From assembly GCF_009828775.2 (NCBI RefSeq), contig NZ_WTSY02000001.1, forward strand, positions 1 through 64,000: DNA of 64,000 nucleotides. The letters are read 5' to 3'. The position numbers and the translations under genes are program-made. Below the pieces are notes generated by a model. That model saw nothing but the letters and a program-made list of their open reading frames with translations. It was not told the origin of the DNA and searched no databases. The DNA is from Erysipelothrix aquatica (GTDB taxonomy: Bacteria; Bacillota_I; Bacilli_A; Erysipelotrichales; Erysipelotrichaceae). This document shows positions 9,310 through 18,719 of this stretch, one piece after another (within the stretch, counting starts at the first letter, position 1; the number at the start of each line of letters is the position of its first letter).

Positions 9310-10261
9310 TGGCACATTAATCGGTCTTGGATCAGGTCTTTTTTGGGGACTTGATACCGTTTTACTTGGAATTGCGACATCGTCCGCATTATTTCTTACA
9401 ACACTTGTAGAATCATCACCTTTAATTACAACGTTTCTCCATGATGGTGCATCGTTTGCCTTTTTGATGATCATTATTCTGGTTCTTGGGAAGCATAAAC
9501 AATTTCTATCAACTTTACGTTCTAAAGCGGGGCTCATAATTATTGGGGCAGCACTTCTCGGTGGACCAATAGGAATGACAGGTTATATTTTGTCAATTAG
9601 AAATTTAGGACCTTCAATATCAGCAAGTATATCAGCGATTTATCCAGCCTTTGGTCTTATTCTAGGATACATCATTCTAAAAGAAAAATTGAAACCGCGA
9701 GCCATTGTAGGGATAATCTTATCCATCGCCGCAATCGTTTTTATGGGATTAAGTACAATTGGAGATATTCCAGATATGATGGCGGGATTGTTCTTTGCCT
9801 TAATGTGTGTCATAGGGTGGGGTAGTGAAGCTGTCATCATTGGCGCCGCATTAAAAGATGATGTTCCAGCAGAAATTGCTCTAGCAATTCGACAAATGGT
9901 AAGCTTTTTAACATACGGCCTGATCATTATTCCAATAATTGGTTACGATAAAATATCATTAATCGGACTCACAAATCCAAGCCTGTGGTTGATTCTTTTT
10001 ACAGGTGTTATTGGATCCATTTCATACTTGTTCTACTACAAGGCAATTGCGCTAATTGGGCCTGGAAAAGCAATGGGGTTAAATATCACATATCCGGCTT
10101 GGGCATTCTTGTTTAGCTATATATTTATGGGAGATTTCGACTTCAAAACGCTTATATTTGTAATCATAATCTTTATTGGTGCCATCATGAGCATGGATGA
10201 TCCGACTGAACTCATTCCATTTCTAAAAACTTCACAAGTTGAAGTACAAGAAAACAGTTAA
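9299..10261 (+). CDS. licB: LicB-like choline transporter (DMT/EamA family)
   Basis: This 320-residue protein has ten hydrophobic helices in two EamA repeats, the drug/metabolite transporter architecture. LicB proteins of phosphorylcholine-decorating bacteria belong to this family and import choline. The ATG at 9299 is preferred over GTG at 9293, because the GTG lies inside the AGGAG ribosome site at 9289-9293. The gene overlaps the end of the cytidylyltransferase-kinase gene, which supports a choline substrate. Other small metabolites cannot be excluded from sequence alone. A terminator follows directly. Confidence 0.8.
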   Translation: MKRNGTLIGLGSGLFWGLDTVLLGIATSSALFLTTLVESSPLITTFLHDGASFAFLMIIILVLGKHKQFLSTLRSKAGLIIIGAALLGGPIGMTGYILSIRNLGPSISASISAIYPAFGLILGYIILKEKLKPRAIVGIILSIAAIVFMGLSTIGDIPDMMAGLFFALMCVIGWGSEAVIIGAALKDDVPAEIALAIRQMVSFLTYGLIIIPIIGYDKISLIGLTNPSLWLILFTGVIGSISYLFYYKAIALIGPGKAMGLNITYPAWAFLFSYIFMGDFDFKTLIFVIIIFIGAIMSMDDPTELIPFLKTSQVEVQENS

Positions 10262-10285
10262 AAAGACACTACGGTGTCTTTTTTA
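10261..10285 (+). terminator. Intrinsic terminator after licB-like gene
   Basis: AAAAGACAC and GTGTCTTTT pair around a TACG loop, followed by further T residues. It closes the lic transcript. Confidence 0.9.
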
Positions 10286-10314
10286 TGTTAGAATTATCAC
10301 AGTGAGGTTACAAA

Positions 10315-10677
10315 ATGCATATTAATAATTACATGACAAACAATGATATTGAAGTAGTCGATTCAGGGATTGATTTCGCAACAACTCGAGTCGAATTTAG
10401 TGAAAAATTAACAAACTATTATGGTTATTTTCATGGAGGCTTATACTTTTCAATGGCAGATTCAGCTGCAGGAATTGCGGCTCGTAGCAATGGATCGAAT
10501 TATGTGACGCTTAATGCAAACATCAACTTTATGGTTGCTGTTAAATCAGGTCATATTTACGCAAAAGCGCGAGTCATTTCGAGAACATCGAAAATATGTC
10601 TCGTGGAAGTTAATATCTTTGACGATCACGACCGCTTGGTTAATTCCGGAACATATACGATGTATCGGGTTCAATAA
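10315..10677 (+). CDS. PaaI-family hotdog-fold thioesterase
   Basis: This 120-residue single hotdog-fold protein is the usual length for PaaI/YbdB thioesterases. The HGG of YGYFHGGLYFSMADSAAG (near residues 40-57) and the following helix with its acidic D50 are the family signature for acyl-CoA hydrolysis. The second half has the LNANINFM strand pattern of the substrate pocket. The acyl substrate is unknown. It is a short gene with its own GTGAGGT ribosome site, separated by a terminator from the choline genes, so a functional link to them is doubtful. Confidence 0.85.
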   Translation: MHINNYMTNNDIEVVDSGIDFATTRVEFSEKLTNYYGYFHGGLYFSMADSAAGIAARSNGSNYVTLNANINFMVAVKSGHIYAKARVISRTSKICLVEVNIFDDHDRLVNSGTYTMYRVQ

Positions 10678-10706
10678 TATCTTCGTGATTAAAATCTTGA
10701 TATAAT
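10678..10706 (+). promoter_or_regulatory. Candidate promoter for the DsrE-like gene
   Basis: A perfect -10 box TATAAT lies at 10701-10706. The hexamer 17 bp upstream (TATCTT) is a weak -35. The start at 10728 follows with a strong AGGAGGT ribosome site. Confidence 0.45.
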
Positions 10707-10727
10707 GAATTATAGGAGGTTTATCGT

Positions 10728-11039
10728 ATGAAAACAGTATTTCACGTAAATGATGCACGGAATTTAGATACTGCAGTGGCTAATATCGAAAACTTACTTG
10801 TATTTGAACCCATTGAACAAATTATTCTTGTAATCAATGGTCCAGCTATTAAAGTAGTTAAAGACAGTCCACAGATTGTTAAATTGGTTGCAATGGAAAA
10901 AGTTACTGTGTATGCATGTAACAATGCAATGAAGGCACATAGTATTGATTATGTCCTTGAGGGCGTAAAAGTTGTACCAGCGGGTGTTTATTCATTAACT
11001 CAATTGCAACTTACAGGTTTTGCATATATTAAACCTTAA
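10728..11039 (+). CDS. DsrE/YchN-family small protein
   Basis: This 103-residue protein shows the alternating beta-alpha pattern of the DsrE fold: an N-terminal VFHVND strand, a VINGPAI strand-turn, a VYACNNAMKAH segment with a cysteine near residue 65, and a C-terminal VVPAGVYSLTQLQLTGF helix region. DsrE homologues take part in sulfur relay or act as small oligomeric proteins of unknown role. Here no TusBCD, Dsr or sulfurtransferase partner is adjacent, so function is left open. It has its own ribosome site and terminator and seems monocistronic. Confidence 0.75.
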   Translation: MKTVFHVNDARNLDTAVANIENLLVFEPIEQIILVINGPAIKVVKDSPQIVKLVAMEKVTVYACNNAMKAHSIDYVLEGVKVVPAGVYSLTQLQLTGFAYIKP

Positions 11040-11065
11040 ACAGTCGGTTAATTCAGACTGTTTTT
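11038..11065 (+). terminator. Intrinsic terminator after DsrE-like gene
   Basis: AAACAGTC and GACTGTTT pair around a 10-base loop, followed by T-rich sequence (TTTCTCTTT). It starts on the last bases of the stop codon. Confidence 0.85.
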
Positions 11066-11160
11066 CTCTTTGATTAGTTACTTCGCATAATGTATATTAT
11101 GTAACTTACATATATCCAAAGTTGACGCACTCCGAAGCAATACGATCAATTGTTAAGATG

Positions 11161-11188
11161 AATAATAAAAAACCGCGAGAGCGGCTTT
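11161..11188 (-). terminator. Intrinsic terminator after deoB
   Basis: On the minus strand AAAGCCGC and GCGGTTTT pair around TCTC and run into TTTTTTATTATT. It lies just beyond the deoB stop codon. Confidence 0.85.
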
Positions 11189-11191
11189 AAA

Positions 11192-12379
11192 TTATTTGAG
11201 TAATGAAAGTACAGAGTGGCCATTTGCCGTTGGTTCTGCGCCGAAGTTGTCGGCTACTGTTGCACCAAGATCCGCAAACGTTTCATTTTTTGGAAGCATT
11301 CCACTACCCTCAAATGATGGTGAGTAGTAAAGTACTGGAACTTCTTCACGTGTATGATCGGTTCCATGATGAATTGGGTCGTTACCATGATCAGCAGTGA
11401 TGATGAGTAAATCATCTTCTTTAATCAATGGTAACAATTGACCAAGTTCCTTATCGAACGTTTCGAGTGCTTCACCGTATCCAATTGGATTACGACGGTG
11501 TCCGTACAATGCATCGAAATCTACTAAGTTAACAAATAAGAATCCGTTAAAATCAACATCTTTAACAATACGAATGGTTTCTTCCATTCCATGAGAATTG
11601 CTCTTAGTGCGGAATGACTCTGTAATACCTTCATTATCGAAAATATCCACAATTTTTCCAACACTGATTACATCTTTTCCAATTGCTTTCAAGGAATCCA
11701 GTGCTGTCTTTCCAAATGGTTTTAGCGCATAATCATGGCGGTTGGATGTACGTGCGAATTCACCTTTACGAGGTCCAACAAATGGTCTTGCGATGACACG
11801 CCCTACTTTCCATTCGTCTTTCATGGTTAATTCACGAGCAATCTCGCATACACGATACAACTCATCAAGTCCAAAAATTTCTTCGTGAGCAGCAATTTGG
11901 AGTACGGAATCTGCTGAAGTATAAACAATCATTTTTTTTGTAGCCATGTGTTCTTCACCGAGTTCATCGAGAATCTCTGTTCCACTTGCTGACTTATTAC
12001 CAATGATTCCATAACCAGTACGTGCTTCAAGTTCATCCAATAGTTCTTTAGGAAAACCAGTTTCGGTAAATGTAATGAATGGATTTTGAATATTGAGTCC
12101 CATCATTTCCCAGTGACCGGTCATTGTATCTTTCCCGTTTGAAGCTTCAATCATTTTTGTATAGTAAGCTGCAGGACGATCAACAGGGTTTACACCTTGA
12201 ATTTTATGTAAATTTCCTAGGCCTAGTTTTTCCATATTTGGCATGTTAAGGCCATTCATACGCTCAGCGATATGACCAAGTGTATCGGAACCTAAGTCAC
12301 CAAATTTTTCAGCATCATGAGCAGCACCTGCTCCGACTGAATCCATAACTATGGTAATTATACGATTATATTTCTTCAT
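11192..12379 (-). CDS. deoB: Phosphopentomutase
   Basis: This 395-residue alkaline-phosphatase-superfamily enzyme interconverts ribose/deoxyribose 1-phosphate and 5-phosphate in nucleoside salvage. The family motifs are in place: MDSVGAG at the N-terminus, SDTLGH, the [10 protein letters not shown] segment around the phosphorylated threonine, and the C-terminal TADHGNDP metal site followed by HTREEVP. The ATG at 12379 is chosen over the longer frame because AGGAGGCA lies 7 bp upstream of it. It overlaps the end of xerD by 14 bp. An xerD(ripX)-drm order is also found in Bacillus, so this is old synteny. Confidence 0.96.
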   Translation of the reverse strand: MKKYNRIITIVMDSVGAGAAHDAEKFGDLGSDTLGHIAERMNGLNMPNMEKLGLGNLHKIQGVNPVDRPAAYYTKMIEASNGKDTMTGHWEMMGLNIQNPFITFTETGFPKELLDELEARTGYGIIGNKSASGTEILDELGEEHMATKKMIVYTSADSVLQIAAHEEIFGLDELYRVCEIARELTMKDEWKVGRVIARPFVGPRKGEFARTSNRHDYALKPFGKTALDSLKAIGKDVISVGKIVDIFDNEGITESFRTKSNSHGMEETIRIVKDVDFNGFLFVNLVDFDALYGHRRNPIGYGEALETFDKELGQLLPLIKEDDLLIITADHGNDPIHHGTDHTREEVPVLYYSPSFEGSGMLPKNETFADLGATVADNFGAEPTANGHSVLSLLK

Positions 12380-13280
12380 CTGTATTGCCTCCTTTATTAG
12401 CAAATGTACCTACCAAAAACTGATCATACTCTTTCTTGAGTGCATCTTTTGATACGTGCGTATAAATTTGAGTTGTGCGGATATCCTGGTGTCCCAAAAG
12501 TTCTTGAATCACCCGTAAATCTACACCAACATCAAGAATGCTTGTAGCAAATGCATGCCTTAAAGTATGGGCGGAAATAGCAGTACTTAAATTCATTTCC
12601 TTACTTCTTAATTTTATCATATTGTGAATGTATTGTCGTGTAACTTGGTTACCTTTTGAACCAACAAATATATATTCACTAGAGCTTACAAGCCACACTG
12701 GCCTAACTAACTGAATATAAGTATCCAATGCTTCTTGCACATCACGAGTTATCGGAATAACACGTTGCTTGTTCCCCTTACCTACGATTCTTAGAAGTTT
12801 TTCTTGTGGATAGTAATTGCTAAAGGTTAAGTTGGTACACTCACTGACTCGAAGACCACAGCGATACATGATTATAAGTAATGCATAGTCAAATGTATCT
12901 TTTGGTGTCTTTCGGGCAAAGGATAACAACGTCACAATTGCCTCATTCTCGGCGATGTATGGTAGCCTTTGGCCCTGGTTTTTTAGGTTCATATATTGTG
13001 TGGGGTCATGTTGTGTCACATTCGTTTTAACAAGATACTGATGAAATTGGCGAATGCTTACTACTTTGTGCTGAAGCGTTGATGGTGCGTAACGAGACTG
13101 GATGGATGCCATATAGGATGTTATATGTCTATATTCAATCATTTCTGGTGTTTGAATGTCTTGGGTCTCAAGAAATTCTATATAATCACGTACATCGGTG
13201 AGATACGATTTAACGGTTAATTCGGATTTGGGATCAATAAATTGAATGAAATGATTGAAGTCATTGAGATATTTTTTCAT
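12366..13280 (-). CDS. xerD: Tyrosine recombinase XerD-like
   Basis: This 304-residue tyrosine recombinase has an N-terminal SAM-like core-binding domain (residues 1-90) and a catalytic domain. The active-site residues are visible: R in CGLRVSE, K in GKGNKQR, HxxR in HTLRHAFA, H in LGHQDI and the nucleophile in TQIYTHV. With a partner Xer it would resolve chromosome dimers at dif. Length and the housekeeping context (dinB upstream, deoB downstream) favour Xer over a mobile-element integrase. An AGGAGGGG ribosome site precedes the ATG. Confidence 0.88.
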   Translation of the reverse strand: MKKYLNDFNHFIQFIDPKSELTVKSYLTDVRDYIEFLETQDIQTPEMIEYRHITSYMASIQSRYAPSTLQHKVVSIRQFHQYLVKTNVTQHDPTQYMNLKNQGQRLPYIAENEAIVTLLSFARKTPKDTFDYALLIIMYRCGLRVSECTNLTFSNYYPQEKLLRIVGKGNKQRVIPITRDVQEALDTYIQLVRPVWLVSSSEYIFVGSKGNQVTRQYIHNMIKLRSKEMNLSTAISAHTLRHAFATSILDVGVDLRVIQELLGHQDIRTTQIYTHVSKDALKKEYDQFLVGTFANKGGNTDEEI

Positions 13281-13296
13281 ATCATCCCCTCCTCTT

Positions 13297-14454
13297 TTAT
13301 TTTTTTATAAGTGTGCTGGTTCGTTTAAATGCATCAATGTTTAGTTCTTTGTTCAAGCGGGAAATAATATCATTAATTGTTGGTTCTTTCAAATCATCAA
13401 AGAGATTTAGTTGTTCTATCTTGTCTTCAAGCGTTACGAGGTTTGACATCGATACGGATATGAAAGTAACACCATCCATGCTATCAAACTCTTCATACAG
13501 ATCCATCACACGTTCATAAATTAAATGCCTGTCATCTGTATAGTTCTCAAGGGTTAAAGATCGTGCAGCAGTCTTGTAATCAGCCATCCGAATTGCAAAT
13601 GTTAGTGTTTTCCCTACTAAATCATAGCTTTTCATGCGAAGTGTCATTTGTTCAATTTCATGACGAATCGCATGTTGAATTTCATCCAAGTCAACCATTG
13701 GTGTTGTAAAGGTTTTTGATTGTCCGACTGACTTTGCAGAGGTATCAGTTTCGATATTCGAATTATCACGACCATTTGCCTTTTCCACGAAGCTTTGAGC
13801 ATTATTCCCGAGAATGTGGCGAATCGAATTTGGATCTGTTTGCGCCAAATCCTTGATGGTATGAATTCCATAAGCAATTAACTTCGGTACAGTTTTCTTT
13901 CCTATTCCATGCATCTCATTGATTGGCAATGGCCACAAGAACTTATCAATTTCACGAATTCGCAGCACTGTAATACCGTTGGGTTTCTGCATATCACTAG
14001 CCATTTTCGCTAAAAATTTATTTGGAGCAACCCCAATAGAAATCGGTAGTTTGAGTTCTTTCAAAACACGTTGCTGAATTTCGACCGCAAGATCCAGTGG
14101 TTTGGGATAATTCCTAATGACATCCGTAACATCAACGTAACACTCATCAATACTTGCTTGTTGTAATTTTGTTGAATAACTTCGTATTATATCCATAAAA
14201 CGTCGTGACAGGTCATTATACAAGTCAAAATCAATCTCCACGACCACTAAGTCTTGGCATAAACGCTTTGCGTGACTTAATGGCATTGCAGATTGAATTC
14301 CGAATTGTCGTGCTTCATAGGAAGCAGTTGTAATTACGGATCCACGGTGGTTTGAACAAACCACCACAGGTTTTCCAATCAAGGATGGATCGGTAATAAC
14401 ATGTGCACTAGCAAAAAATGCATTGATATCAATATGAAAAATTACATTGGCCAT
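13297..14454 (-). CDS. dinB: DNA polymerase IV (Y family)
   Basis: This 385-residue Y-family translesion polymerase has the catalytic acidic residues in HIDINAFF (residues 7-14) and SIDECYVDVTD (near 103-113). The GIGKKTV helix-hairpin-helix follows the palm and the little-finger domain occupies the C-terminus. It copies past damaged bases and interacts with the sliding clamp. The C-terminal QLNLFD is a plausible clamp-binding peptide (QxxLF). Its start overlaps the last base of recN, so the two repair genes are translationally coupled. Confidence 0.95.
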   Translation of the reverse strand: MANVIFHIDINAFFASAHVITDPSLIGKPVVVCSNHRGSVITTASYEARQFGIQSAMPLSHAKRLCQDLVVVEIDFDLYNDLSRRFMDIIRSYSTKLQQASIDECYVDVTDVIRNYPKPLDLAVEIQQRVLKELKLPISIGVAPNKFLAKMASDMQKPNGITVLRIREIDKFLWPLPINEMHGIGKKTVPKLIAYGIHTIKDLAQTDPNSIRHILGNNAQSFVEKANGRDNSNIETDTSAKSVGQSKTFTTPMVDLDEIQHAIRHEIEQMTLRMKSYDLVGKTLTFAIRMADYKTAARSLTLENYTDDRHLIYERVMDLYEEFDSMDGVTFISVSMSNLVTLEDKIEQLNLFDDLKEPTINDIISRLNKELNIDAFKRTSTLIKK

Positions 14455-16094
14455 TAAAACGATTGTCCTTCTTTTAATAATTCTTGGGCTGCAAGCAGTG
14501 AAGCGTTGGATATGGTTCCACTCATGATTAACGAAAGTTGTTCCACTTGCTCTTCAGGCGTTAGCTGATCAATGGATGTCATAGTAGCCTCATCTTCTTG
14601 CGATTTGGATATTTTGTAATGTTGGTGCGCATGCGCAGCCACTGAGCTCAAGTGTGTAATTGTCAAAACTTGTGCGTCTTTTGAAAGGTCCTTCATTTTT
14701 TGTCCGATTCGCATTCCAACACGCCCTGAAACTCCAGTATCAATTTCATCAAAAACGATTGTATCAATATGTTGAACACGACTGAAAATGACTTTAAGAC
14801 CGAGCATCAGGCGTGACAACTCCCCGCCACTCGCGACTTTGTCGAGTGGGGCTAAATCCTCACCTTTATTCATGCTGACATAGAATTGTACACTATCATG
14901 GCCACTTTGATTTAATTTTACACTCGAAAATTTAACTTCAAAACGTGCATGTTCGAGCATCAGGTCATGCAATTGAACTTCCACAGCCTTCTCCAACTCA
15001 ACTGCAGCAGCGCGACGTTTTACACTTAATGACTCGGCCGCTGCAGTCGCTGCTTCGAGTGCAACATCACGAATATTCTGAAAGTCTTCACGTATTTCAT
15101 CAAAGTGTTTTGCGCGATGAATCAATGCGTCATAGGTTTCCATGATCGCTAAAATACCCTCAACATCGCCAAATTTACGGAAGTATTGTTGATACTGGTA
15201 CATGCGTGATTGATATGCATCAAATTCATATGCATCGAATTGCATTTCATGACTGAGCGCTTGTACGGTATCTCTGACATCTTCGAGCAAAAAATATGCT
15301 TCGCGATATTTTTCACCTAGCGTCTCGTTATTAAGTTTTTCATATAGCGATAGACCATCATAAAAACGCGCAAGTACATCATTTTGTTTGAATATCTCCA
15401 GCATATCACTATAAATAGTTTGGTATTGTTCGAAATTTGACATCGTTTCAAGGTTCTCAGACAAACTTGTATAGTCGTCGACACTTGGTTTGAATTGCTC
15501 CAGTTCACGTAACATTGCTTCTGCACGCTCAATTTCATCTGGAGAAATATCACTGGATTCAAACGTTTCCAAATCACGTTGAGCTTCTTTATACGTTCGA
15601 TACAGATGATTATATGTTTCAAGAGACTCTTGCATTGAAGCAAATCGATCAAGTAAGTTTAAGTGTTGTTTACTGTTAAGCAAACTTTGAGTTTCATGTT
15701 GAGAGTGAATATCAATGAGATATCCTGCTAATTCACGTAATAGTGAAGCTGTTACAATTCGATGATTGATACGAGCATTACTCTTCCCGTCACGATTCAT
15801 ATCACGGGAAATGATTATTGGATCACTCGGATCGACATCAAATCCTATTTCCTCAAGATAAGGAATTACTGGATGATTATCAGCGACCGCAAAAATCACT
15901 TCTACACGAGAAACATTATCATACTTTCCAACAATACTTGCACTGCTTCGCTGCCCAAATGCAAAATTTAAAGCATCGACAAGCATGGATTTCCCTGATC
16001 CAGTTTCACCCGTAAACACGTTGAAATTATCAGATAAGTCTACTGAGATATCTTGAATGAGGATATAATTTTTAATAGCAAGATGTTGGAGCAT
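14454..16094 (-). CDS. recN: DNA repair protein RecN
   Basis: This 546-residue SMC-like ATPase acts in double-strand-break repair. The Walker A GETGSGKSM lies near residues 31-39. Then comes a long coiled-coil middle (about residues 150-340). The C-terminal half holds the ABC signature SGGELSRLML and Walker B VFDEIDTGVSG. Head domains pair to bridge DNA. It sits downstream of the dxs/ispA cluster as in Bacillus, but the tlyA and argR genes usually between dxs and recN are absent. The DXS-like gene ends 2 bp upstream. Confidence 0.96.
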   Translation of the reverse strand: MLQHLAIKNYILIQDISVDLSDNFNVFTGETGSGKSMLVDALNFAFGQRSSASIVGKYDNVSRVEVIFAVADNHPVIPYLEEIGFDVDPSDPIIISRDMNRDGKSNARINHRIVTASLLRELAGYLIDIHSQHETQSLLNSKQHLNLLDRFASMQESLETYNHLYRTYKEAQRDLETFESSDISPDEIERAEAMLRELEQFKPSVDDYTSLSENLETMSNFEQYQTIYSDMLEIFKQNDVLARFYDGLSLYEKLNNETLGEKYREAYFLLEDVRDTVQALSHEMQFDAYEFDAYQSRMYQYQQYFRKFGDVEGILAIMETYDALIHRAKHFDEIREDFQNIRDVALEAATAAAESLSVKRRAAAVELEKAVEVQLHDLMLEHARFEVKFSSVKLNQSGHDSVQFYVSMNKGEDLAPLDKVASGGELSRLMLGLKVIFSRVQHIDTIVFDEIDTGVSGRVGMRIGQKMKDLSKDAQVLTITHLSSVAAHAHQHYKISKSQEDEATMTSIDQLTPEEQVEQLSLIMSGTISNASLLAAQELLKEGQSF

Positions 16095-16096
16095 AG

Positions 16097-17869
16097 TTAT
16101 TTCCCTTCTATTAGTAATCGAATAGCATCATCAATGTGTAAGTGATGTGCACGTTTGAGTTCTTTAGATCCAGTTGTTAGCTCGAGACCTCTTAAATCAA
16201 CACACTGAATCTCTAAATCCAGTTTTTGTTCATAGCAATAACGTAAAATATGATGATATAACTCGTTGTGAATATCTTCTATATTATAAATAAGAATTTT
16301 GTGATGAAACTCCGCAATCTTTTGAAGCAATTCGGAATCAACACTTGATAAATTTCGTGTATTGACGACACCAATATTTAGCGAGTTTGCTTCTATTTTT
16401 TTGATAAAATCTTGGATTGAGGTTCCAAATGTTAAGATGACCCCTTCGCTAGAAGCATCAAATGGGTGTGCTACTTCCCAAATGGCATCCAAATCAAGTA
16501 ATTGAGGCATGTGTTTTTCTGCATCGTTTTGATATCGAATAGCATTAATTCCAGGTTTTTGTAAGATTTTGTTCAATAAACCACTGGCCTCGTTAAGGTC
16601 TTTAGGCATATAAACGTTTGCGAGGTGTTCTAAAGCCCCAATATCGTAAACGCCTTGTTCAAAACGGTTACCTGTAGAATTTAGTCCCGTACCTCGAATA
16701 AGGAGAGTCAACGATAATTCAGAAAGTTTGAATTGATTGTTGATGTGACTTTGTACCTCTAACACACGTTGTGAGGATAGTGCCACTACGACACGATATC
16801 CCATCCGCACATATCCAGCAGCCAATGTAACCAATGATTCAGTACTACCAGATGTTACAACATAATTATTTGGGTATGCTTCTGCGAACTCACTAAAGTA
16901 GTCTCCAAAATTAAGTGCGTCTACAAGTAACATCAATTTAGGATCACGAATCCCTACAAGTGTAGAGTCAAAAATCTCATGATAGGTTTTATAATTGTCA
17001 GGTGTTGCATCATCCAGTTTAAAATTGGGGAATTCCAACTTACGACGTTGTTTTTTACGAAGACGCGTTTGAACATGAATTAGATTTGGGCCCTTCATTG
17101 TTTTCGCCATCTCAAAAACACGAACTAAATCACTGATGTTTTGGCCATCAATTGGACCCTGATAATCAATCCCAAATTGCGTAAAGATTGTAGGTTCAAG
17201 GACTGTCTCTTTCAAAGCATCTCGTACACGTACCAACGTGTTTAAAATAGGACGTGAAATTGGATTAGAATCCAAAACAGTCTTCATATCTTTTTTAAAA
17301 CCGGTATATGTTTTACTAATTCGAATACTTTTTACAAATGTATTCATTGACGTATAGTGACGCAGTAACGATTGTTGTTCATCAATCATCACAATAATGA
17401 TATTCGGTTTTTCTTTGCTGATTTGAACCAACGTTTCATAGGTTAGACCATAATTTAGCGCATGGTCATCGATTACAACGATTGTATGGTTTTGCGGAGC
17501 ATCCAGTGCATACGCAAGTCCGACACCAAGCCCCTCTCCAATATCACCGCCTGTATACGCATCAAAAGGATTGGTAGCGTCCAAAGTTAATGGAATATTG
17601 GTACGTAATGCAAGATCCTGTGCACGACCCGTCAAAATTTTGTGGGTCATGACTTGTTGACCGCCATCAAAAACAACACGGTCTTTGGTCAGGTCAAACA
17701 CCTTATGCAAAGCAAGTGTTGTCTCGAGGACATTAATATTTTTTATGATTGTTTCGACATCAAATCGTGTCTCTTGAGCTAAAAATGTTGCGATTTCATC
17801 AGTTAGTGCATCAAGCTCTGCTGGTTTAAGATCACGAATTGCATTCGAATTCTTAAATTGATTAAACAA
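16097..17869 (-). CDS. Degenerate 1-deoxy-D-xylulose-5-phosphate synthase-like protein
   Basis: This 590-residue protein follows the DXS architecture, with HKILTGR at 76-82, GPIDGQ near 238-243 and VTLAAG near 347-352. Nearly every functional site differs from E. coli DXS aligned by eye. His49 is T40, His121 is Y105, the thiamine-diphosphate GDG is DDH (134-136) and NDN is IDE (162-164). Tyr392 and Arg398 read S and E, Asp427 reads R, His431 reads E404 and Arg478 reads N. Only a glutamate in GSTES (E344) may match Glu370. The start is TTG with AGGAG overlapping the ispA stop. It holds the classical dxs position but probably is not an active DXS. Confidence 0.8.
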   Translation of the reverse strand: MFNQFKNSNAIRDLKPAELDALTDEIATFLAQETRFDVETIIKNINVLETTLALHKVFDLTKDRVVFDGGQQVMTHKILTGRAQDLALRTNIPLTLDATNPFDAYTGGDIGEGLGVGLAYALDAPQNHTIVVIDDHALNYGLTYETLVQISKEKPNIIIVMIDEQQSLLRHYTSMNTFVKSIRISKTYTGFKKDMKTVLDSNPISRPILNTLVRVRDALKETVLEPTIFTQFGIDYQGPIDGQNISDLVRVFEMAKTMKGPNLIHVQTRLRKKQRRKLEFPNFKLDDATPDNYKTYHEIFDSTLVGIRDPKLMLLVDALNFGDYFSEFAEAYPNNYVVTSGSTESLVTLAAGYVRMGYRVVVALSSQRVLEVQSHINNQFKLSELSLTLLIRGTGLNSTGNRFEQGVYDIGALEHLANVYMPKDLNEASGLLNKILQKPGINAIRYQNDAEKHMPQLLDLDAIWEVAHPFDASSEGVILTFGTSIQDFIKKIEANSLNIGVVNTRNLSSVDSELLQKIAEFHHKILIYNIEDIHNELYHHILRYCYEQKLDLEIQCVDLRGLELTTGSKELKRAHHLHIDDAIRLLIEGK

Positions 17870-17878
17870 GACTATCTC

Positions 17879-18718
17879 CTAAAGATCGCGTGCGATCATT
17901 TCTTCAATGAGTTTCTGTAGTTCGGTGCCGTTTAAATCAAGACGATCTAGCAGCACTTTAATTTCTTTAAAGAGTCCTTCAGTTGCATTTTGAGCACGTT
18001 TTAAGCCCAATAACGTTACGATAGTACTCTTTTCACGCTCGCCATCACTAAGATGGCTCTTGCCAATTTCATCACTAGTCTTCGTTACTTCTAAAATATC
18101 ATCTTGATATTGGAATGCAACGCCAAGTTTTAAGCCCAGTGTCCGTGCAGTATCTTGTAAGTCATCTTTTCCTGCAATAACAGCAGCCATTTCTAATGCC
18201 GCAGCAAACAAACATCCTGTTTTCATTTCATAGCATTGGATAAGTGCTTCGACTGAATCAATGTTATCAACAATATCGAGCTCTTGTCCTAGTATCATGC
18301 CGTGTGCACCCGCATTACGCGCTAAAATTTCAACGGTTTTCATTTGAACCATCGCACTCACCGTGTCAGCTTTCGCAAGCGTGGTGAAAGCTGCAGTAAG
18401 TAAGCCATCTCCAGCTAAAATCGCCATCCCCTCACCATACACTTTATGATTCGTGGGTTTGAAACGGCGGAAATCGTCGTTATCCATGGCAGGTAGATCA
18501 TCATGAACCAACGAATACGTATGAACCATTTCAAGAGCACACGCCTGATTTAATCCGTGATCTAAATCGATACCATAATCAGCAAGTAGACTCAACAGAA
18601 GGCGTGGTCGAACGCGCTTACCCCCACTCAACAATGAGTAGGACATTGCATCTTGAACTGTCGTATTCCCATATTCTTGGACTAGCTCTCGTAAACGACT
18701 TTCGATCATTAAATTCAT
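17879..18718 (-). CDS. ispA: Farnesyl/geranyl diphosphate synthase
   Basis: This 279-residue all-alpha trans-prenyltransferase condenses isopentenyl diphosphate with allylic diphosphates. Both aspartate-rich motifs are intact: HDDLPAMDND (first, DDxxxxD type with two intervening residues more than in long-chain enzymes, typical of short-chain bacterial enzymes) and FQYQDDILEV (second). SGGKRVRP near residue 33 binds isopentenyl diphosphate. The ATG at 18718 follows AAGGAG by 6 bp; a longer frame would overlap xseB. Its intact state contrasts with the degenerate DXS-like gene immediately downstream. Confidence 0.95.
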   Translation of the reverse strand: MNLMIESRLRELVQEYGNTTVQDAMSYSLLSGGKRVRPRLLLSLLADYGIDLDHGLNQACALEMVHTYSLVHDDLPAMDNDDFRRFKPTNHKVYGEGMAILAGDGLLTAAFTTLAKADTVSAMVQMKTVEILARNAGAHGMILGQELDIVDNIDSVEALIQCYEMKTGCLFAAALEMAAVIAGKDDLQDTARTLGLKLGVAFQYQDDILEVTKTSDEIGKSHLSDGEREKSTIVTLLGLKRAQNATEGLFKEIKVLLDRLDLNGTELQKLIEEMIARDL

Positions 18719-18719
18719 G

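Noticed and set aside
12366-13280. Tyrosine recombinase as a sign of a mobile element
   Set aside because: Length, all catalytic residues and conserved neighbourhood (next to deoB, as in Bacillus) fit a housekeeping Xer protein. No flanking repeats or phage genes are present.
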